The notes below the pieces were generated by a model, which did no database searches, was not told where the DNA came from, and saw only the letters and a list, made by a program, of their open reading frames with translations. A program made the translations under genes and the position numbers. Shown here piece by piece: positions 8,125-17,162 of a stretch of DNA of 64,000 nucleotides. This stretch comes from Paracoccus denitrificans (GTDB lineage Bacteria; Pseudomonadota; Alphaproteobacteria; Rhodobacterales; Rhodobacteraceae). Positions within the stretch are counted from its first letter, which is position 1; every line of letters starts with the position of its first letter. The DNA is taken from assembly GCA_005768755.1 (NCBI GenBank), contig VAFL01000002.1, positions 310,001 to 374,000 on the forward strand, in the 5' to 3' direction.

Positions 8125-8595
8125 ATGCCGCCTTCCGTCCTGTTCGTCTGTCTTGGCAATATCTGCCGCTCGCCCATGGCCGAAGGCGCGATGCGCGACG
8201 CCGCCGCGCGGGCAGGGCTGACCGTTGCCACAGATTCCGCCGGCACAGGTAGCTGGCATGTGGGCCAGCCGCCCGACAGCCGGGCGCAGGCGGAGGCGGC
8301 GCGCAATGGCTGCGATATTTCGGATCTGCGTGCACGGCAGGTGCAACCGCAGGATTTCCACCGCTTCGACCATATCATCGCCATGGATGCCGAGAATTTC
8401 GACGATCTTACCCGCATCGATCCGGGCGACGGCAAGGCTGTACTGTCGCTGATGCTGGACCATGTGCGCGGCCGAGAGGGCCAATCGGTCGCCGATCCCT
8501 ATTTCGGCGCAAAGGACGGGTTCAAGGCGACCTGGCGCGATGTCAGCGCAGGATGTAACGGGCTGTTGCAGAAGCTCCGTCAGCCGGTGGGATGA
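8125..8595 (+). CDS. Low-molecular-weight protein-tyrosine phosphatase
   Basis: 156 residues. The P-loop CLGNICRS (C-X5-R-S) lies at about residues 9-16, and the general-acid region 'DPYFGAKDGF' is near the C-terminus. These are the two landmarks of the LMW-PTP family, which dephosphorylates phosphotyrosine or, in the ArsC branch, reduces arsenate. The Tyr pair typical of regulated eukaryotic members is absent. There is a GGAG ribosome-binding site before 8125. Nothing nearby encodes a tyrosine kinase or arsenic functions, so the substrate is unknown. Confidence 0.9.
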   Translation: MPPSVLFVCLGNICRSPMAEGAMRDAAARAGLTVATDSAGTGSWHVGQPPDSRAQAEAARNGCDISDLRARQVQPQDFHRFDHIIAMDAENFDDLTRIDPGDGKAVLSLMLDHVRGREGQSVADPYFGAKDGFKATWRDVSAGCNGLLQKLRQPVG

Positions 8596-8802
8596 ACGGA
8601 TATCGCGGGTCCCGGAGGTCGACGCGACAGCAGTTCGAACAAAAGCAGCGCTTCAGGGTGGTCCAGCCGCAGTCCGGTCATTTCTGTCATTGCAACTGTT
8701 TTCGCTTTCTTCGCACGGGCGGCGTCAGCAATCCCCATCGGATAACACGCCTCACGGCCCGATCTTTACTTCGCGCCGCCCTGCCCCTATCTCATCCCGA
8801 CC

Positions 8803-9279
8803 ATGGCCCAGAAAAAAGACGATCCGAACTATAAAATAATCGCCGAGAACCGGCGTGCACGTTTCGATTACTTCATCGAAAGCGATCTGGAGGTCGGCAT
8901 CATGCTGACCGGGTCCGAGGTGAAATCGCTTCGAACCGGCCAGTCGAATATTGCCGAAAGCTATGCCAGCGTCGAAAACGGCGAGCTGTGGCTGATAAAT
9001 GCCTATATCGCCACCTACCTGCAGGCGGGCGTCTTCGGGCATGAGGAACGCCGCCGCCGCAAGCTGCTGGTGTCCAAGAAGGAACTTTCGCGGCTTTGGG
9101 CGGCCGTCGGGCGCGAAGGCATGACGCTGGTGCCGCTGGTGATGTATTTCAACCATCGCGGGCTGGTGAAGCTGAAGATCGGCGTCGGCAAGGGCAAGAA
9201 GGTGGCCGACAAGCGCGAAACCTCGGCCAAGCGCGATTGGAACCGCCAGAAACAGCGGCTGCTGAAACAAAACCTCTAA
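8803..9279 (+). CDS. smpB: SsrA-binding protein SmpB
   Basis: 158 residues. It binds tmRNA and delivers it to stalled ribosomes for trans-translation. Recognisable blocks are 'IIAENRRARFDYFIESDLEVGIMLTGSEVKSLR' at the start of the OB-fold, 'AYIATYLQAG', 'HEERRRRKLL', and the basic tail ending 'KRDWNRQKQRLLKQ', which enters the decoding channel. Length and motifs are complete. The 207 bases upstream hold no recognisable gene. The tmRNA gene itself was not seen in this window. Confidence 0.96.
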   Translation: MAQKKDDPNYKIIAENRRARFDYFIESDLEVGIMLTGSEVKSLRTGQSNIAESYASVENGELWLINAYIATYLQAGVFGHEERRRRKLLVSKKELSRLWAAVGREGMTLVPLVMYFNHRGLVKLKIGVGKGKKVADKRETSAKRDWNRQKQRLLKQNL

Positions 9280-9310
9280 CGGTGCCGCCGCCTTGACGTG
9301 GCGTATGCCG

Positions 9311-9649
9311 TCAGGTCGGACGGCGGATCTGGCGGATGCGCAAGGTGACGCGCTGCCGGGTGTCGTCCGTTTCCTCGGCCAGTGCGGACATCAGGGCGCG
9401 CAGTTCGCCGCGCAGGCCGTGCACCTCATCCAGGGTGTTCATCATCAGTGACAGCGCATCGCCATCCAGCCCGTAATCTTCCGTCAGATTGCACAAAAGC
9501 TGAACCCGCGCCCGGTCGATCTCGCGGTAACTTTCGCCGGCATCGGACATCACCGGCACAACCATGCGCAACTTCACATATCGTGCCAGGCGCGGGGCGG
9601 TCAGCTCCTCGATCGCTTCGATCAATTCCTCGGCAGTATAGCGCGCCAT
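9311..9649 (-). CDS. cbpM: CbpM-like chaperone modulator
   Basis: 112 residues, helical, beginning 'MARYTAEELIEAIEELTAPRLARYV', with a MerR-like N-terminal layout ending in 'DAGESYREIDRARVQLLCNLTEDYGLDGDALSLMMNTLDEVHGLR'. It follows the DnaJ-like gene with TGATATG spacing. CbpM in other bacteria binds the J domain of CbpA and inhibits its co-chaperone and DNA-binding activity. Here the call depends on both the sequence pattern and the conserved position right after cbpA. The start at 9649 was preferred because it follows directly on the cbpA stop; upstream extensions would run into the cbpA coding region. Confidence 0.8.
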   Translation of the reverse strand: MARYTAEELIEAIEELTAPRLARYVKLRMVVPVMSDAGESYREIDRARVQLLCNLTEDYGLDGDALSLMMNTLDEVHGLRGELRALMSALAEETDDTRQRVTLRIRQIRRPT

Positions 9650-9650
9650 A

Positions 9651-10613
9651 TCAGCCCCCCATCCCCTGACGCGGATCATAGGCATGATCCTTGCGCCATT
9701 TCTCCATGAACTCCGCAAGGTCGTCATCGACTTCCGGCGGCATGACCACCTTCAGCTTCACATATTGGTTGCCACCATTGATGCCCTTGCCCTTCAGCCG
9801 CAACCGCTGGCCGGTCGTGGCGCCCTTGGGCAGGCTCATGGCCACCTTGCCTGAAAGCGTCGGCACCTCGACCTTGGCACCCAGAACCGCCTCGTCCAGG
9901 GAAATCGGCAGGGTAATGGTCACGTCATCGCCGTCGCGCGTCCAGTCGGGATTGTCGCCCACATGCAGGTTCAGATAGGCATCCCCGCGACCACCTTCGC
10001 CGTAACCTTCGCCGCCCTTGCCGCGCAGGCGGATGCTCTGGCCGTCGCTTGCGCCCTCCGGGATCTTCACGTCCAGTGAATTCCCATCGGGCAGCGTGAT
10101 GCGCGTCGTTCCGCCCTTTGCGGCCGTCATGAAGTCGATATCGAGATCGTAGCGCAGATCCTGCCCGCGCATGTCGAAACGCTGCCGCGTCCCGCCGTTG
10201 CGCCGGAAACCCTGAAATTCGTCGCCACCGCCGAAATCGCCACCAAAGCCGCGCGGGTCACCGCCGCCACGTCGGCCACCGAACAGATCCTCGAATACAT
10301 CCGAAAAATCGCCGTATCCGGCCGATGATTGCTGGCGATAGGGATTGTCGCCGCGTTCGGCAAAATCGCGATAGTATTGTTGTTGCGGGCGTTCCTGGCC
10401 CTGCGCGTCGATTTCCCCGGCGTCGAAACGGGCCCGCTGCTCAGGGTCTTTCAGAAGATCATAGGCGGCAGACGCTGCCTTGAACCTTTCGCCTGCGGCC
10501 GGTTCCGGGTTCAGATCCGGGTGATCGGTCTTGGCGATCCTGCGATAGGCCTTCTTGATTTCGTCAGCCGTGGCGGTCTTCGACACGCCAAGGGCCTTGT
10601 AGGGATCATCCAT
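9651..10613 (-). CDS. cbpA: CbpA-type DnaJ co-chaperone
   Basis: 320 residues. The N-terminal J domain contains HPD ('IAKTDHPDLNP', about residue 32-34). A Gly/Phe-rich and Arg/Gly-rich linker (about 90-150, 'FGGRRGGGDPRGFGGDFGGGDEF') follows, then two C-terminal beta-sandwich peptide-binding domains ('SDGQSIRLRGKGGEGYGEGGRGDAYL', 'LDEAVLGAKVEVPTLSGKV'). There is no CXXCXGXG zinc domain, so it is a type II/CbpA protein that stimulates DnaK. ATG 10613 has a GGGAG site 7 bases upstream; a GTG one codon earlier is less likely. It is followed immediately by cbpM. Confidence 0.93.
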   Translation of the reverse strand: MDDPYKALGVSKTATADEIKKAYRRIAKTDHPDLNPEPAAGERFKAASAAYDLLKDPEQRARFDAGEIDAQGQERPQQQYYRDFAERGDNPYRQQSSAGYGDFSDVFEDLFGGRRGGGDPRGFGGDFGGGDEFQGFRRNGGTRQRFDMRGQDLRYDLDIDFMTAAKGGTTRITLPDGNSLDVKIPEGASDGQSIRLRGKGGEGYGEGGRGDAYLNLHVGDNPDWTRDGDDVTITLPISLDEAVLGAKVEVPTLSGKVAMSLPKGATTGQRLRLKGKGINGGNQYVKLKVVMPPEVDDDLAEFMEKWRKDHAYDPRQGMGG

Positions 10614-10657
10614 CACCCTGCTCCCTCATCTTGCTTGCATCCCGACGCCGCGGGCGT

Positions 10658-11227
10658 TCAGGCCCCGTCGCGGAAATATGTAGCGAGTGGTTCGGGGATT
10701 TCAAACACCTCCAGCGCGCGCGCCCGTGCCATGGCTGACATCTTGCGCGCGGTCAGCCGAACGATGCGGTCCATTTCCTCCTCGGTCTGGGTTTCGGAAA
10801 AGGGTGCCATGTAATGACGCATGAAGGTGAACACGGCGACATCCTCCATCGCCTGCACTTCGTCGTCGCGCTTGATGCCTTCCTTGCGTAGCATTTTTTC
10901 GGCGTGATCGGCATCTGCCGCGTCATAGCCCACGTCGTGCATGATTTCTGCCACACGCGCGGCATGACGGCGCCCCTGCTCGGCGCGCCACTGCAGATAG
11001 CCCTTGCGGTCCATGGCAAAATCCTGGCGCGGCAGCTTCCAGCGTTCGATATGCTGTCCGCGACAGGCGATCTGCAGGGGTTCGGACGCATCTGGATACA
11101 GCGCGCGCTGTTCCTCAGTCATGCGCTGTCCGTAAAGCAGTTCGGCCGCCTGGCCGTTCTCAAGGTTGGGATCCTCGGCATTGGCTGCGTCGATCCGGGC
11201 GAAGGCTTGGTCGAGTTTCTGTGTCAT
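10658..11227 (-). CDS. DUF4202 family protein
   Basis: 189 residues, soluble, mostly helical. The pattern 'QIACRGQHIERWKLPR' followed by 'MDRKGYLQWR..QGRRHAARVAEIMHDVGYD' is the DUF4202 signature, with conserved His/Arg/Asp residues suggestive of a metal or nucleotide site. The family's biochemical function is not established. It lies 44 bases upstream of cbpA on the same strand and may be co-transcribed, and is divergent from the amidohydrolase. Confidence 0.75.
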   Translation of the reverse strand: MTQKLDQAFARIDAANAEDPNLENGQAAELLYGQRMTEEQRALYPDASEPLQIACRGQHIERWKLPRQDFAMDRKGYLQWRAEQGRRHAARVAEIMHDVGYDAADADHAEKMLRKEGIKRDDEVQAMEDVAVFTFMRHYMAPFSETQTEEEMDRIVRLTARKMSAMARARALEVFEIPEPLATYFRDGA

Positions 11228-11271
11228 GATGCCATCTTGCCGCGCAGCCGCGCCCGTGTCATGCCTAATTC

Positions 11272-12411
11272 ATGCTGACAAATGCCGATATCACCGAACT
11301 GACGGCGCTGCGCCGGGAAATTCATCATGCGCCCGAACTTTCCGGGCAGGAACATGGCACGGCGCAGCGGCTGGCGGGGATCATGCGCGATCTTGGCGCC
11401 GACGAGGTGCTGACAGGCATCGGGGGCACCGGGGTCCTGGCGGCCTTTCAGGGACAGGAGGCCGGACCATCGGTGATGTTCCGGGCCGAGCTTGATGCGC
11501 TGCCAATTCTGGAAGCTGAAGGGGCCGCGTACCGTTCCGGCTTGGACGGGATCTCGCATCTCTGCGGTCATGACGGCCATATGGCGGGGGTCACGGGTCT
11601 GGGCCGGTTGCTGGCGCGGGTGCCGCCACGGCGCGGCACCGTTTGGCTTTTGTTCCAGCCGGCCGAAGAAAACGGCGCCGGTGCCGCCGCGATGCTGGCC
11701 GATCCGCGCCTTCCGGCTTTCGATTACGGCTTTGCCATTCACAATTTTCCGGGGTTGGCGCAAGGGCGCGCCATGCTGGGAACCGGCGCGGTTAACTGCG
11801 CCTCGGTCGGGATGCGCGCGCGCCTGGTGGGTGCCACCTCGCACGCGTCGGAACCTGAAAAGGCGCGGACGCCCTCGCTCGCGCTGGCGGTCATCATTCC
11901 CGCCCTGCTCGCCCTTGTGAACGGCACGCAGACAGATCCGGATTTTCGGCTGGTGACCATCACGCATCTGACCATGGGAGAGCCCGCGTTCGGCATCACC
12001 CCCGCCGCAGCCGAGATCTGGGTCACGCTACGCAGCCAACGCGACGAGGCGATGGCGGATTTGCGCAACGCTGCAATGCAGATCGTGCGCGAAGCCGCCG
12101 CCCTTCACGACCTTGATGCCGAGTTCGAATGGGAAGACGAGTTCGCCGCATCCATCAACCACCCGGAAGCCGCCGCGATCATGGGGCGAGCCGCCGAAGC
12201 CGTGGGGATCGACATCACCGCCGAAGGTCTGCCGATGCGGGCGTCCGAGGATTTCGGCCGCTTTGCAAGTCGCGCCAGAACGGCCATGATCCTTTTGGGT
12301 GCAGGCGAAAACCACGCCCCTCTTCACGCCGAAGACTATGACTTCCCGGACGATCTGATCGCTCCGTCGGTGCGCCTTTTCGAGCGTATCGTCCGCGACC
12401 TTACCGACTGA
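11272..12411 (+). CDS. M20-family amidohydrolase (aminoacylase/hippurate hydrolase type)
   Basis: 379 residues. The dinuclear-metal motif CGHDGHMA (about residue 98-105) and the downstream 'FQPAEENGAGAAAML' Glu pair define the M20D subfamily that hydrolyses N-acyl amino acids, hippurate or IAA-amino acid conjugates. The final metal His region is 'NHAPLHAEDYDFPDD'. It is cytosolic (no signal peptide). The stop overlaps the stop of the convergent GH1 gene by 11 bases, so the two transcripts must overlap at their ends. The substrate cannot be read from sequence. Confidence 0.9.
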   Translation: MLTNADITELTALRREIHHAPELSGQEHGTAQRLAGIMRDLGADEVLTGIGGTGVLAAFQGQEAGPSVMFRAELDALPILEAEGAAYRSGLDGISHLCGHDGHMAGVTGLGRLLARVPPRRGTVWLLFQPAEENGAGAAAMLADPRLPAFDYGFAIHNFPGLAQGRAMLGTGAVNCASVGMRARLVGATSHASEPEKARTPSLALAVIIPALLALVNGTQTDPDFRLVTITHLTMGEPAFGITPAAAEIWVTLRSQRDEAMADLRNAAMQIVREAAALHDLDAEFEWEDEFAASINHPEAAAIMGRAAEAVGIDITAEGLPMRASEDFGRFASRARTAMILLGAGENHAPLHAEDYDFPDDLIAPSVRLFERIVRDLTD

Positions 12412-13726
12412 GCGCGTCCTTCAGCATATGATAGGAACCCTTGGGCGTGCGCTGTTGGGTGTCGTAATCCACATGCACGATCCCGAAGCGCGGGCCGTAG
12501 CCATGCGACCATTCGTAATTGTCCAGCAGCGACCATTGGAAGAAGCCGCGCAGATTTACCCCGTCTTCGATGGCCCGTCTGGCCGCCGCCAGATGGTCGC
12601 GAATATAAGCCTGGCGGATATCGTCGTGCACCTGACCGTCAAGCACCCGGTCATCCCAGGCCATGCCGTTTTCGGTGACATAGATGGGCAGGCCAGGTGC
12701 CTGCTGACCGACACGCGTGAGGAATTCGTAAAGGCCATCCGGACGGATTTCCCAGCCAAGCTGCGTCTTCGGCAGCGGCCCCGCCACGGTATCCGTCCCC
12801 GGCCATGGTCCGGGCGCGGCGCGGTGGATGGTGCGGGTGTAGTGGTTGATGCCCAGCCAGTCGATCGGCGCCTGGATATGGATCATATCCTTTTCCCAGC
12901 CGGCAGGCATATGCGCCGCCAACCCTGCAAGCGCCAGTTCGGGGTATCCCGCACCTGTCACTGCCTCCAGAAACCAGCGGTTATAGATCGCGTCCTGCCG
13001 GGCGGCGGCGGCCATGTCATCGGCACTGCGGCTGGCGGGATGGGCCGTTTCGAAATTCAGCACGATGCCCAGATTGTCATGTCCTTCGTCGCGCAGGGCC
13101 TCGACCGCCAGGCCATGTGCCAGAAGCGTATGGTGCATGGCATGGGCCGCTGCACGGATATCGCGCAGGCCCGGTGCATGGATGCCCAGGAAATGCGACA
13201 GCCACGCGATGCACCACGGCTCGTTCAGGGTTGCGGTCATCGCCACGCGGTCACCGATGCGGGCCATGACCGCACGGGCGTATTCGGCAAACGCTACCGC
13301 TGTATCGCGATTGGTCCAGCCACCTTTCATCGCCAGCGCAGCCGGCAGGTCCCAGTGATACAGTGTCAGCGACGGGGTGAGACCGCGCGCCAGCATCCCA
13401 TCGACCAGACGGTCATAGAAATCCAGCCCGTCGGTGTTGATCGTCACCCCATCGGGTGCGACCCGCGACCAGCTGGTCGAGAAGCGATAGGCGTCGAAAT
13501 TTCCGTCGCGGATAAGATCCAGATCGCTTTCCCAACGGTGATAATGGTCGCAGGCGACGCTGCCGTCCTGGGCGTTGGTGACATTGCCGGGCGTCGCCGC
13601 GAACGTGTCCCAATGCGATGGCCCGGCCCCGCCGAAGCTGCTGCCCTCGATCTGATAAGCGGCGGTCGAGACGCCGAACAGGAAGCCTTCGGGGAAATCG
13701 GCGCGGACAGGCATCGGGCTGGTCAT
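12401..13726 (-). CDS. Family GH1 beta-glucosidase
   Basis: 441 residues, cytosolic. The fold begins 'FPEGFLFGVSTAAYQIEG'. The acid/base Glu is in 'TLNEPWC' and the nucleophile Glu in 'YVTENGMAWDD'; 'NHYTR' and 'WSLLDNYEWSHGYGPRFG' complete the GH1 pattern. It hydrolyses beta-glucosides or beta-galactosides taken up by the cell; no sugar transporter is adjacent. ATG 13726 has GGAG about 7 bases upstream; longer in-frame extensions lack a site and lie in non-conserved sequence. The gene end overlaps the amidohydrolase gene. Confidence 0.92.
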   Translation of the reverse strand: MTSPMPVRADFPEGFLFGVSTAAYQIEGSSFGGAGPSHWDTFAATPGNVTNAQDGSVACDHYHRWESDLDLIRDGNFDAYRFSTSWSRVAPDGVTINTDGLDFYDRLVDGMLARGLTPSLTLYHWDLPAALAMKGGWTNRDTAVAFAEYARAVMARIGDRVAMTATLNEPWCIAWLSHFLGIHAPGLRDIRAAAHAMHHTLLAHGLAVEALRDEGHDNLGIVLNFETAHPASRSADDMAAAARQDAIYNRWFLEAVTGAGYPELALAGLAAHMPAGWEKDMIHIQAPIDWLGINHYTRTIHRAAPGPWPGTDTVAGPLPKTQLGWEIRPDGLYEFLTRVGQQAPGLPIYVTENGMAWDDRVLDGQVHDDIRQAYIRDHLAAARRAIEDGVNLRGFFQWSLLDNYEWSHGYGPRFGIVHVDYDTQQRTPKGSYHMLKDALSR

Positions 13727-13837
13727 GACTATCTCCGTTGTTTTGCCATTCCTACGCCGGGCGCGCTTCGGCGCCAATCCCCGCATTGATCCCGGCCCGC
13801 CCACGCGCTAGGCCCTTGGCAACGACGGGAGACTGAC

Positions 13838-14635
13838 ATGAGCCGAATCGACGCCACTTTCGCACGGCTGAAGGCCGATAACCGCAAGGCTTTCGTTGCC
13901 TATATCATGGCCTCGGACCCCGATCGCGAGACCTCGGCCGAAATTCTGGCGGGCCTGCCCGGTGCCGGTGTCGATATCATAGAATTGGGTATGCCCTTCA
14001 CCGATCCGATGGCCGACGGTCCGACAGTCGAGGCCGCCGGTCACCGTGCGCTTGCCGCAGGCGGCAGCGTTACCCGCACGCTGGAAATGGTCAAGGAGTT
14101 CCGCAGGAACGACGACCAGACGCCCATCGTGCTGATGGGCTATTACAACCCCATCTACGCGCGCAAGGGCGGGGTGGATCAGTTCCTTGCAGATGCGGTT
14201 GATGCGGGGATCGACGGCATGATCGTCGTCGACCTGCCGCCCGAGGAGGACGCAGAACTTTGTATTCCAGCGCAGAAGGCCGGGTTGAACTTCATCCGGC
14301 TGGCGACGCCTACGACCGATGACCTGCGCATTCCGGCCGTCGTCGCGAACACGTCTGGCTTTGTCTATTACGTCGCGGTGACAGGCGTCACGGGCGGTGC
14401 CTCGGCGGATGCCGGATCGGTCGGACCGGAAGTCGCCCGCATCCGCAAGGCCGCCGGTCTGCCGGTCGTCGTAGGCTTCGGCATTTCCACGCCCGAGGCC
14501 GCGCAGTCCATCGCCGCCGTCGCAGATGGCGCCGTCGTCGGCAGCGCCATCGTCAAGAAAATCGCCGAGGGCCGGCCAGTGGACGAAGTTCTGGCATTCG
14601 TCGCGACATTGGCTGACGGCGCGCATCGAGGCTGA
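13838..14635 (+). CDS. trpA: Tryptophan synthase alpha chain
   Basis: 265 residues, a complete TIM barrel. The catalytic Glu is in 'IIELGMPFTDP' and the catalytic Asp in 'MADGPTVE'. 'VVDLPPEE', 'VYYVAVTGVTGG' and 'VVGFGISTPEAA' form the phosphate-binding loops. It cleaves indole-3-glycerol phosphate and channels indole to TrpB. A GGGAG site precedes the start. trpB is not next to it. Downstream genes (VOC, GNAT, YhhN) follow with almost no spacing, so trpA heads an operon whose other members are unrelated to tryptophan by sequence. Confidence 0.96.
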   Translation: MSRIDATFARLKADNRKAFVAYIMASDPDRETSAEILAGLPGAGVDIIELGMPFTDPMADGPTVEAAGHRALAAGGSVTRTLEMVKEFRRNDDQTPIVLMGYYNPIYARKGGVDQFLADAVDAGIDGMIVVDLPPEEDAELCIPAQKAGLNFIRLATPTTDDLRIPAVVANTSGFVYYVAVTGVTGGASADAGSVGPEVARIRKAAGLPVVVGFGISTPEAAQSIAAVADGAVVGSAIVKKIAEGRPVDEVLAFVATLADGAHRG

Positions 14636-14636
14636 C

Positions 14637-15224
14637 ATGGCCGCACCGATGCCGGAGTTCGACCACCTCGTCATTGCCAGCACCGATCTGGCGGAAGGCG
14701 AGGCGTGGTTGTCGGGGCTGCTGCAAGCTGCACCCGAACAGGGTGGCAAGCACGCTTTCATGGGCACGCATAACCGGCTGTGGCGACTTGGCGTGCGCGA
14801 ATATATCGAATTGATCGCCACCGACCCACATGGCCAGATCCCGCCCTATCCCCGCTGGTTCGGCCTGGACGATTTCAACGGACCGCCGCGCCCTGTCGGC
14901 TGGGTCTGCCGTATGCCGCGACTTAAAGCGCCTGAGCACAGTTCAGTCATGGAAGCCGCGCGTGGCGATCTGCGCTGGCGGATCACCATCCCCGACACGG
15001 GTGTGTCTGCCTTCGGCGGCCTTGACCCGCTGCGAATCGACTGGGGCGACAGCGGGCATCCCGCCGATGCCATGCCAGATCACGGCTTTCGACTGCTCGC
15101 CCTTGATCTCAGCCATACCGAGCGGCTGAAACTTCCGCTGACCGATCCCCGCATCAGGACCAGCCAGGGCGATCCCGGCATGCGGGCCCATATCTCGACC
15201 CCGCATGGCAAGGTCACACTGTGA
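14637..15224 (+). CDS. VOC/glyoxalase-like protein
   Basis: 195 residues. It begins 'PEFDHLVIASTDLAEGEAWLSGLL' and has 'HNRLWRLGVREYIELIATDP', the beta-alpha-beta-beta pattern of the glyoxalase_3-type VOC superfamily with an N-terminal metal His. The ATG is one base after the trpA stop. The second half is less conserved and contains 'GLDPLRIDWGDSGHPAD'. The reaction is unknown. Its stop lies within a GTGA overlap with the next gene. Confidence 0.75.
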   Translation: MAAPMPEFDHLVIASTDLAEGEAWLSGLLQAAPEQGGKHAFMGTHNRLWRLGVREYIELIATDPHGQIPPYPRWFGLDDFNGPPRPVGWVCRMPRLKAPEHSSVMEAARGDLRWRITIPDTGVSAFGGLDPLRIDWGDSGHPADAMPDHGFRLLALDLSHTERLKLPLTDPRIRTSQGDPGMRAHISTPHGKVTL

Positions 15225-15712
15225 TCCGCGACGCAAACGCCGAAGATGCCCCCGCTATCGGCGCGATCTGGAATCCTGTTGTCCGCGACACCGCGATCAC
15301 ATTCTGGCCGACCCCGCGCAGCGACGCCGATATTCGCGATTACATGGCCGCCAGGCAAAGCGCCGGGCATGGCTGTTTCGTCTGGGTCGAGAACGACCGG
15401 GTTCTGGGGTTCGCGGCCTATGGCCAGTTCCGCAATGGCGGCGGATATGCCCACTCGATGGAACATACGATCTATACCGCCGAAGCTGCGCGCGGGCGCG
15501 GGCTTGGCGGCGCGTTGCTGAAACAGGTGGAAGATCACGCGCAAGCGCGGGGCGCGCGCCTGATGATAGGTGGCGTGACCGGATCGAATACCGCGTCGAT
15601 CGCCTTTCACCGGCGCCATGGCTATGGCGAATGGGGCCGCATCCCCGACGCCGGATTCAAGTTCGGGCAATGGCACGACCTTGTGCTGATGGGTAAGCAT
15701 CTGGTGCCATGA
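15221..15712 (+). CDS. GNAT acetyltransferase (phosphinothricin/methionine sulfoximine type)
   Basis: 163 residues, starting with GTG in a 4-base overlap with the VOC gene. The order 'IRDANAEDAPAIGAIWNPVVRDTAITF', 'AAYGQFRNGGGYAHSMEHTIY', the acetyl-CoA loop 'ARGRGLGGALL' and 'NTASIAFHRRHGYGEWG' matches the Pat/MnaT subgroup, which acetylates phosphinothricin, methionine sulfoximine or related amino acids. The natural substrate here is not known. Confidence 0.85.
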   Translation: MIRDANAEDAPAIGAIWNPVVRDTAITFWPTPRSDADIRDYMAARQSAGHGCFVWVENDRVLGFAAYGQFRNGGGYAHSMEHTIYTAEAARGRGLGGALLKQVEDHAQARGARLMIGGVTGSNTASIAFHRRHGYGEWGRIPDAGFKFGQWHDLVLMGKHLVP

Positions 15713-16350
15713 CGCCCGACTTCGCCCTGTTCGCCTGTCTTGCTGCCGGTGCTTGCCTGGCGTCACTTTACCTGTGCCGCGGCGCCGCAGCAGAAGTGCC
15801 GGCACCGGCTGCGGTTTTCGCCAAGACCTGCTCGGTTGTCCTTCTGTCATTGGGCGGGCTTCTCGCCGCGGCGCCCTTGCACGTCACCGTCGGGCTCGCC
15901 CTGTGCGCCTTGGGCGATTACCTGATCACGCGGCGCGGTAATCACACGCTGGAATATGCGATTGCGGCCTTTGCGCTTGGGCATCTGAGCTATGCCGACT
16001 GGATGTATACGTCCGAGAATGCCATGCGGATCTTGTGGGTGCTACCGCTGGTCGCGCTTGCGATTTCGACCGAATTCTGGCTGTTGCCACGCACATTCGC
16101 GCTGAAGTTCGGGGTGAGGATCTATATCTGGATCATCACGTTCATGGCTGCACGCGCGTTGACCCTGCCATACGAAAATCGGCTTGCCATAATTGGTGCT
16201 GCGCTGTTCGTCATTTCTGACCTGCTGCTGGCGCTGCGACTATTCGTCGCCCGCGATCCGGGGCGGCAGCGCCTGCTTTCGCTGCTGCTTTGGCCTGCGT
16301 ACTGGCTTGGGCAGGCACTGATCCTTCTGGGCAGTCTCGGCTATCCCTAG
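15709..16350 (+). CDS. YhhN-family membrane protein (lysoplasmalogenase-like)
   Basis: 213 residues with about seven to eight hydrophobic helices. 'CALGDYLI' (about 63-70) and 'FVISDLLLALRLF' (about 165-177) are the paired Asp motifs of the YhhN/TMEM86 family, whose animal members hydrolyse lysoplasmalogens. In bacteria the substrate is unproven. It starts in an ATGA overlap with the GNAT gene, extending the trpA operon. Confidence 0.82.
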   Translation: MTPDFALFACLAAGACLASLYLCRGAAAEVPAPAAVFAKTCSVVLLSLGGLLAAAPLHVTVGLALCALGDYLITRRGNHTLEYAIAAFALGHLSYADWMYTSENAMRILWVLPLVALAISTEFWLLPRTFALKFGVRIYIWIITFMAARALTLPYENRLAIIGAALFVISDLLLALRLFVARDPGRQRLLSLLLWPAYWLGQALILLGSLGYP

Positions 16351-16383
16351 CGCCCGCAGAAAAATCCAGTTAGCATCTGCAGC

Positions 16384-17100
16384 ATGCTGGATGCCAACGC
16401 CGCCCCTGCCCCAGAACTTCCCCGACCGCGCAGCTTCTGGCGGCGCATTGCGGATCGCATGGCGGTATTTCTGGGCGCGCAACGCCCGTCCACGCCGCCT
16501 GAAAAATCCGTAGCTTTCACCATTGCCGTGATTGCACTTGGCGCGAAGCTGGCCAAGGCCGATGGCCGCGTGGATCGGGCCGAGGTTGCCGCCTTCCGCC
16601 GCGTCTTCACGATCCCCCGGAGTGAGGAGAAAAACGCCGGCCGTGTGTTTGACCTCGCTCGCCAGCATTCCGCCGGCTACGACGCATGGGCACGACGGAT
16701 CGCAAAGATGTTTCCGCCCGCTGACCCGGTGCTGGAAAATGTCGTCGAAGGGCTTGTCATCGTGGCGACCGCCGATGGCGCCATGCACACGGCAGAGCGC
16801 GAAATGCTTGAAGAGATTGCCGACATCTTCGGGATTTCGCCAGAGGCCGCAACCATGATCATGGAGCGTCATGACCCGTCGGCCACATGTGCGCCCAGCA
16901 AGATCCTTGGCATAGCGCCCGACGCCACGCTTGAAGAAGCGCGGCTGCGATGGCGTGCGCTGATCCGAGAAAACCATCCCGACCTCGCAATCGCTGCAGG
17001 GCTGCCCAAGGAAGCGATCCGACTGGCAGAAGCGCGCACACGTGCGATCAACGATGCATGGCAGCGTTTTCGTCAGGGTCGTCAGCCCGGTCGCGCGTAA
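16384..17100 (+). CDS. TerB-domain plus C-terminal J-domain protein (DjlA-like, soluble)
   Basis: 238 residues. An N-terminal TerB-like helical domain ('AKADGRVDRAEVAAFRRVF', 'TADGAMHTAEREMLEEIADIFG', with the paired Asp/Glu sites of that fold) is followed by a C-terminal J domain containing HPD ('IRENHPDLA', about residue 198-200). This is the DjlA arrangement but without the N-terminal transmembrane segment of E. coli DjlA. It would recruit and stimulate DnaK. It is 33 bases downstream of the YhhN gene, possibly in the same transcript. Confidence 0.85.
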   Translation: MLDANAAPAPELPRPRSFWRRIADRMAVFLGAQRPSTPPEKSVAFTIAVIALGAKLAKADGRVDRAEVAAFRRVFTIPRSEEKNAGRVFDLARQHSAGYDAWARRIAKMFPPADPVLENVVEGLVIVATADGAMHTAEREMLEEIADIFGISPEAATMIMERHDPSATCAPSKILGIAPDATLEEARLRWRALIRENHPDLAIAAGLPKEAIRLAEARTRAINDAWQRFRQGRQPGRA

Positions 17101-17162
17101 TTGGTGGAACCGCGCCGCTTTCGTGCCCGTTGGTTTGCAAACCGATGAAGGGAAGCTTCGCC

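Noticed and set aside
8592..8834. An 80-codon frame in the gap between the phosphatase and smpB
   Set aside because: Arg/Ser-rich with no ribosome-binding site or domain, and it runs into smpB in another frame; I see nothing else identifiable in 8596-8802.
12428..13789. A 453-codon plus-strand frame opposite the GH1 gene
   Set aside because: The minus strand encodes a complete glucosidase with both catalytic Glu motifs; the plus frame has no family features.
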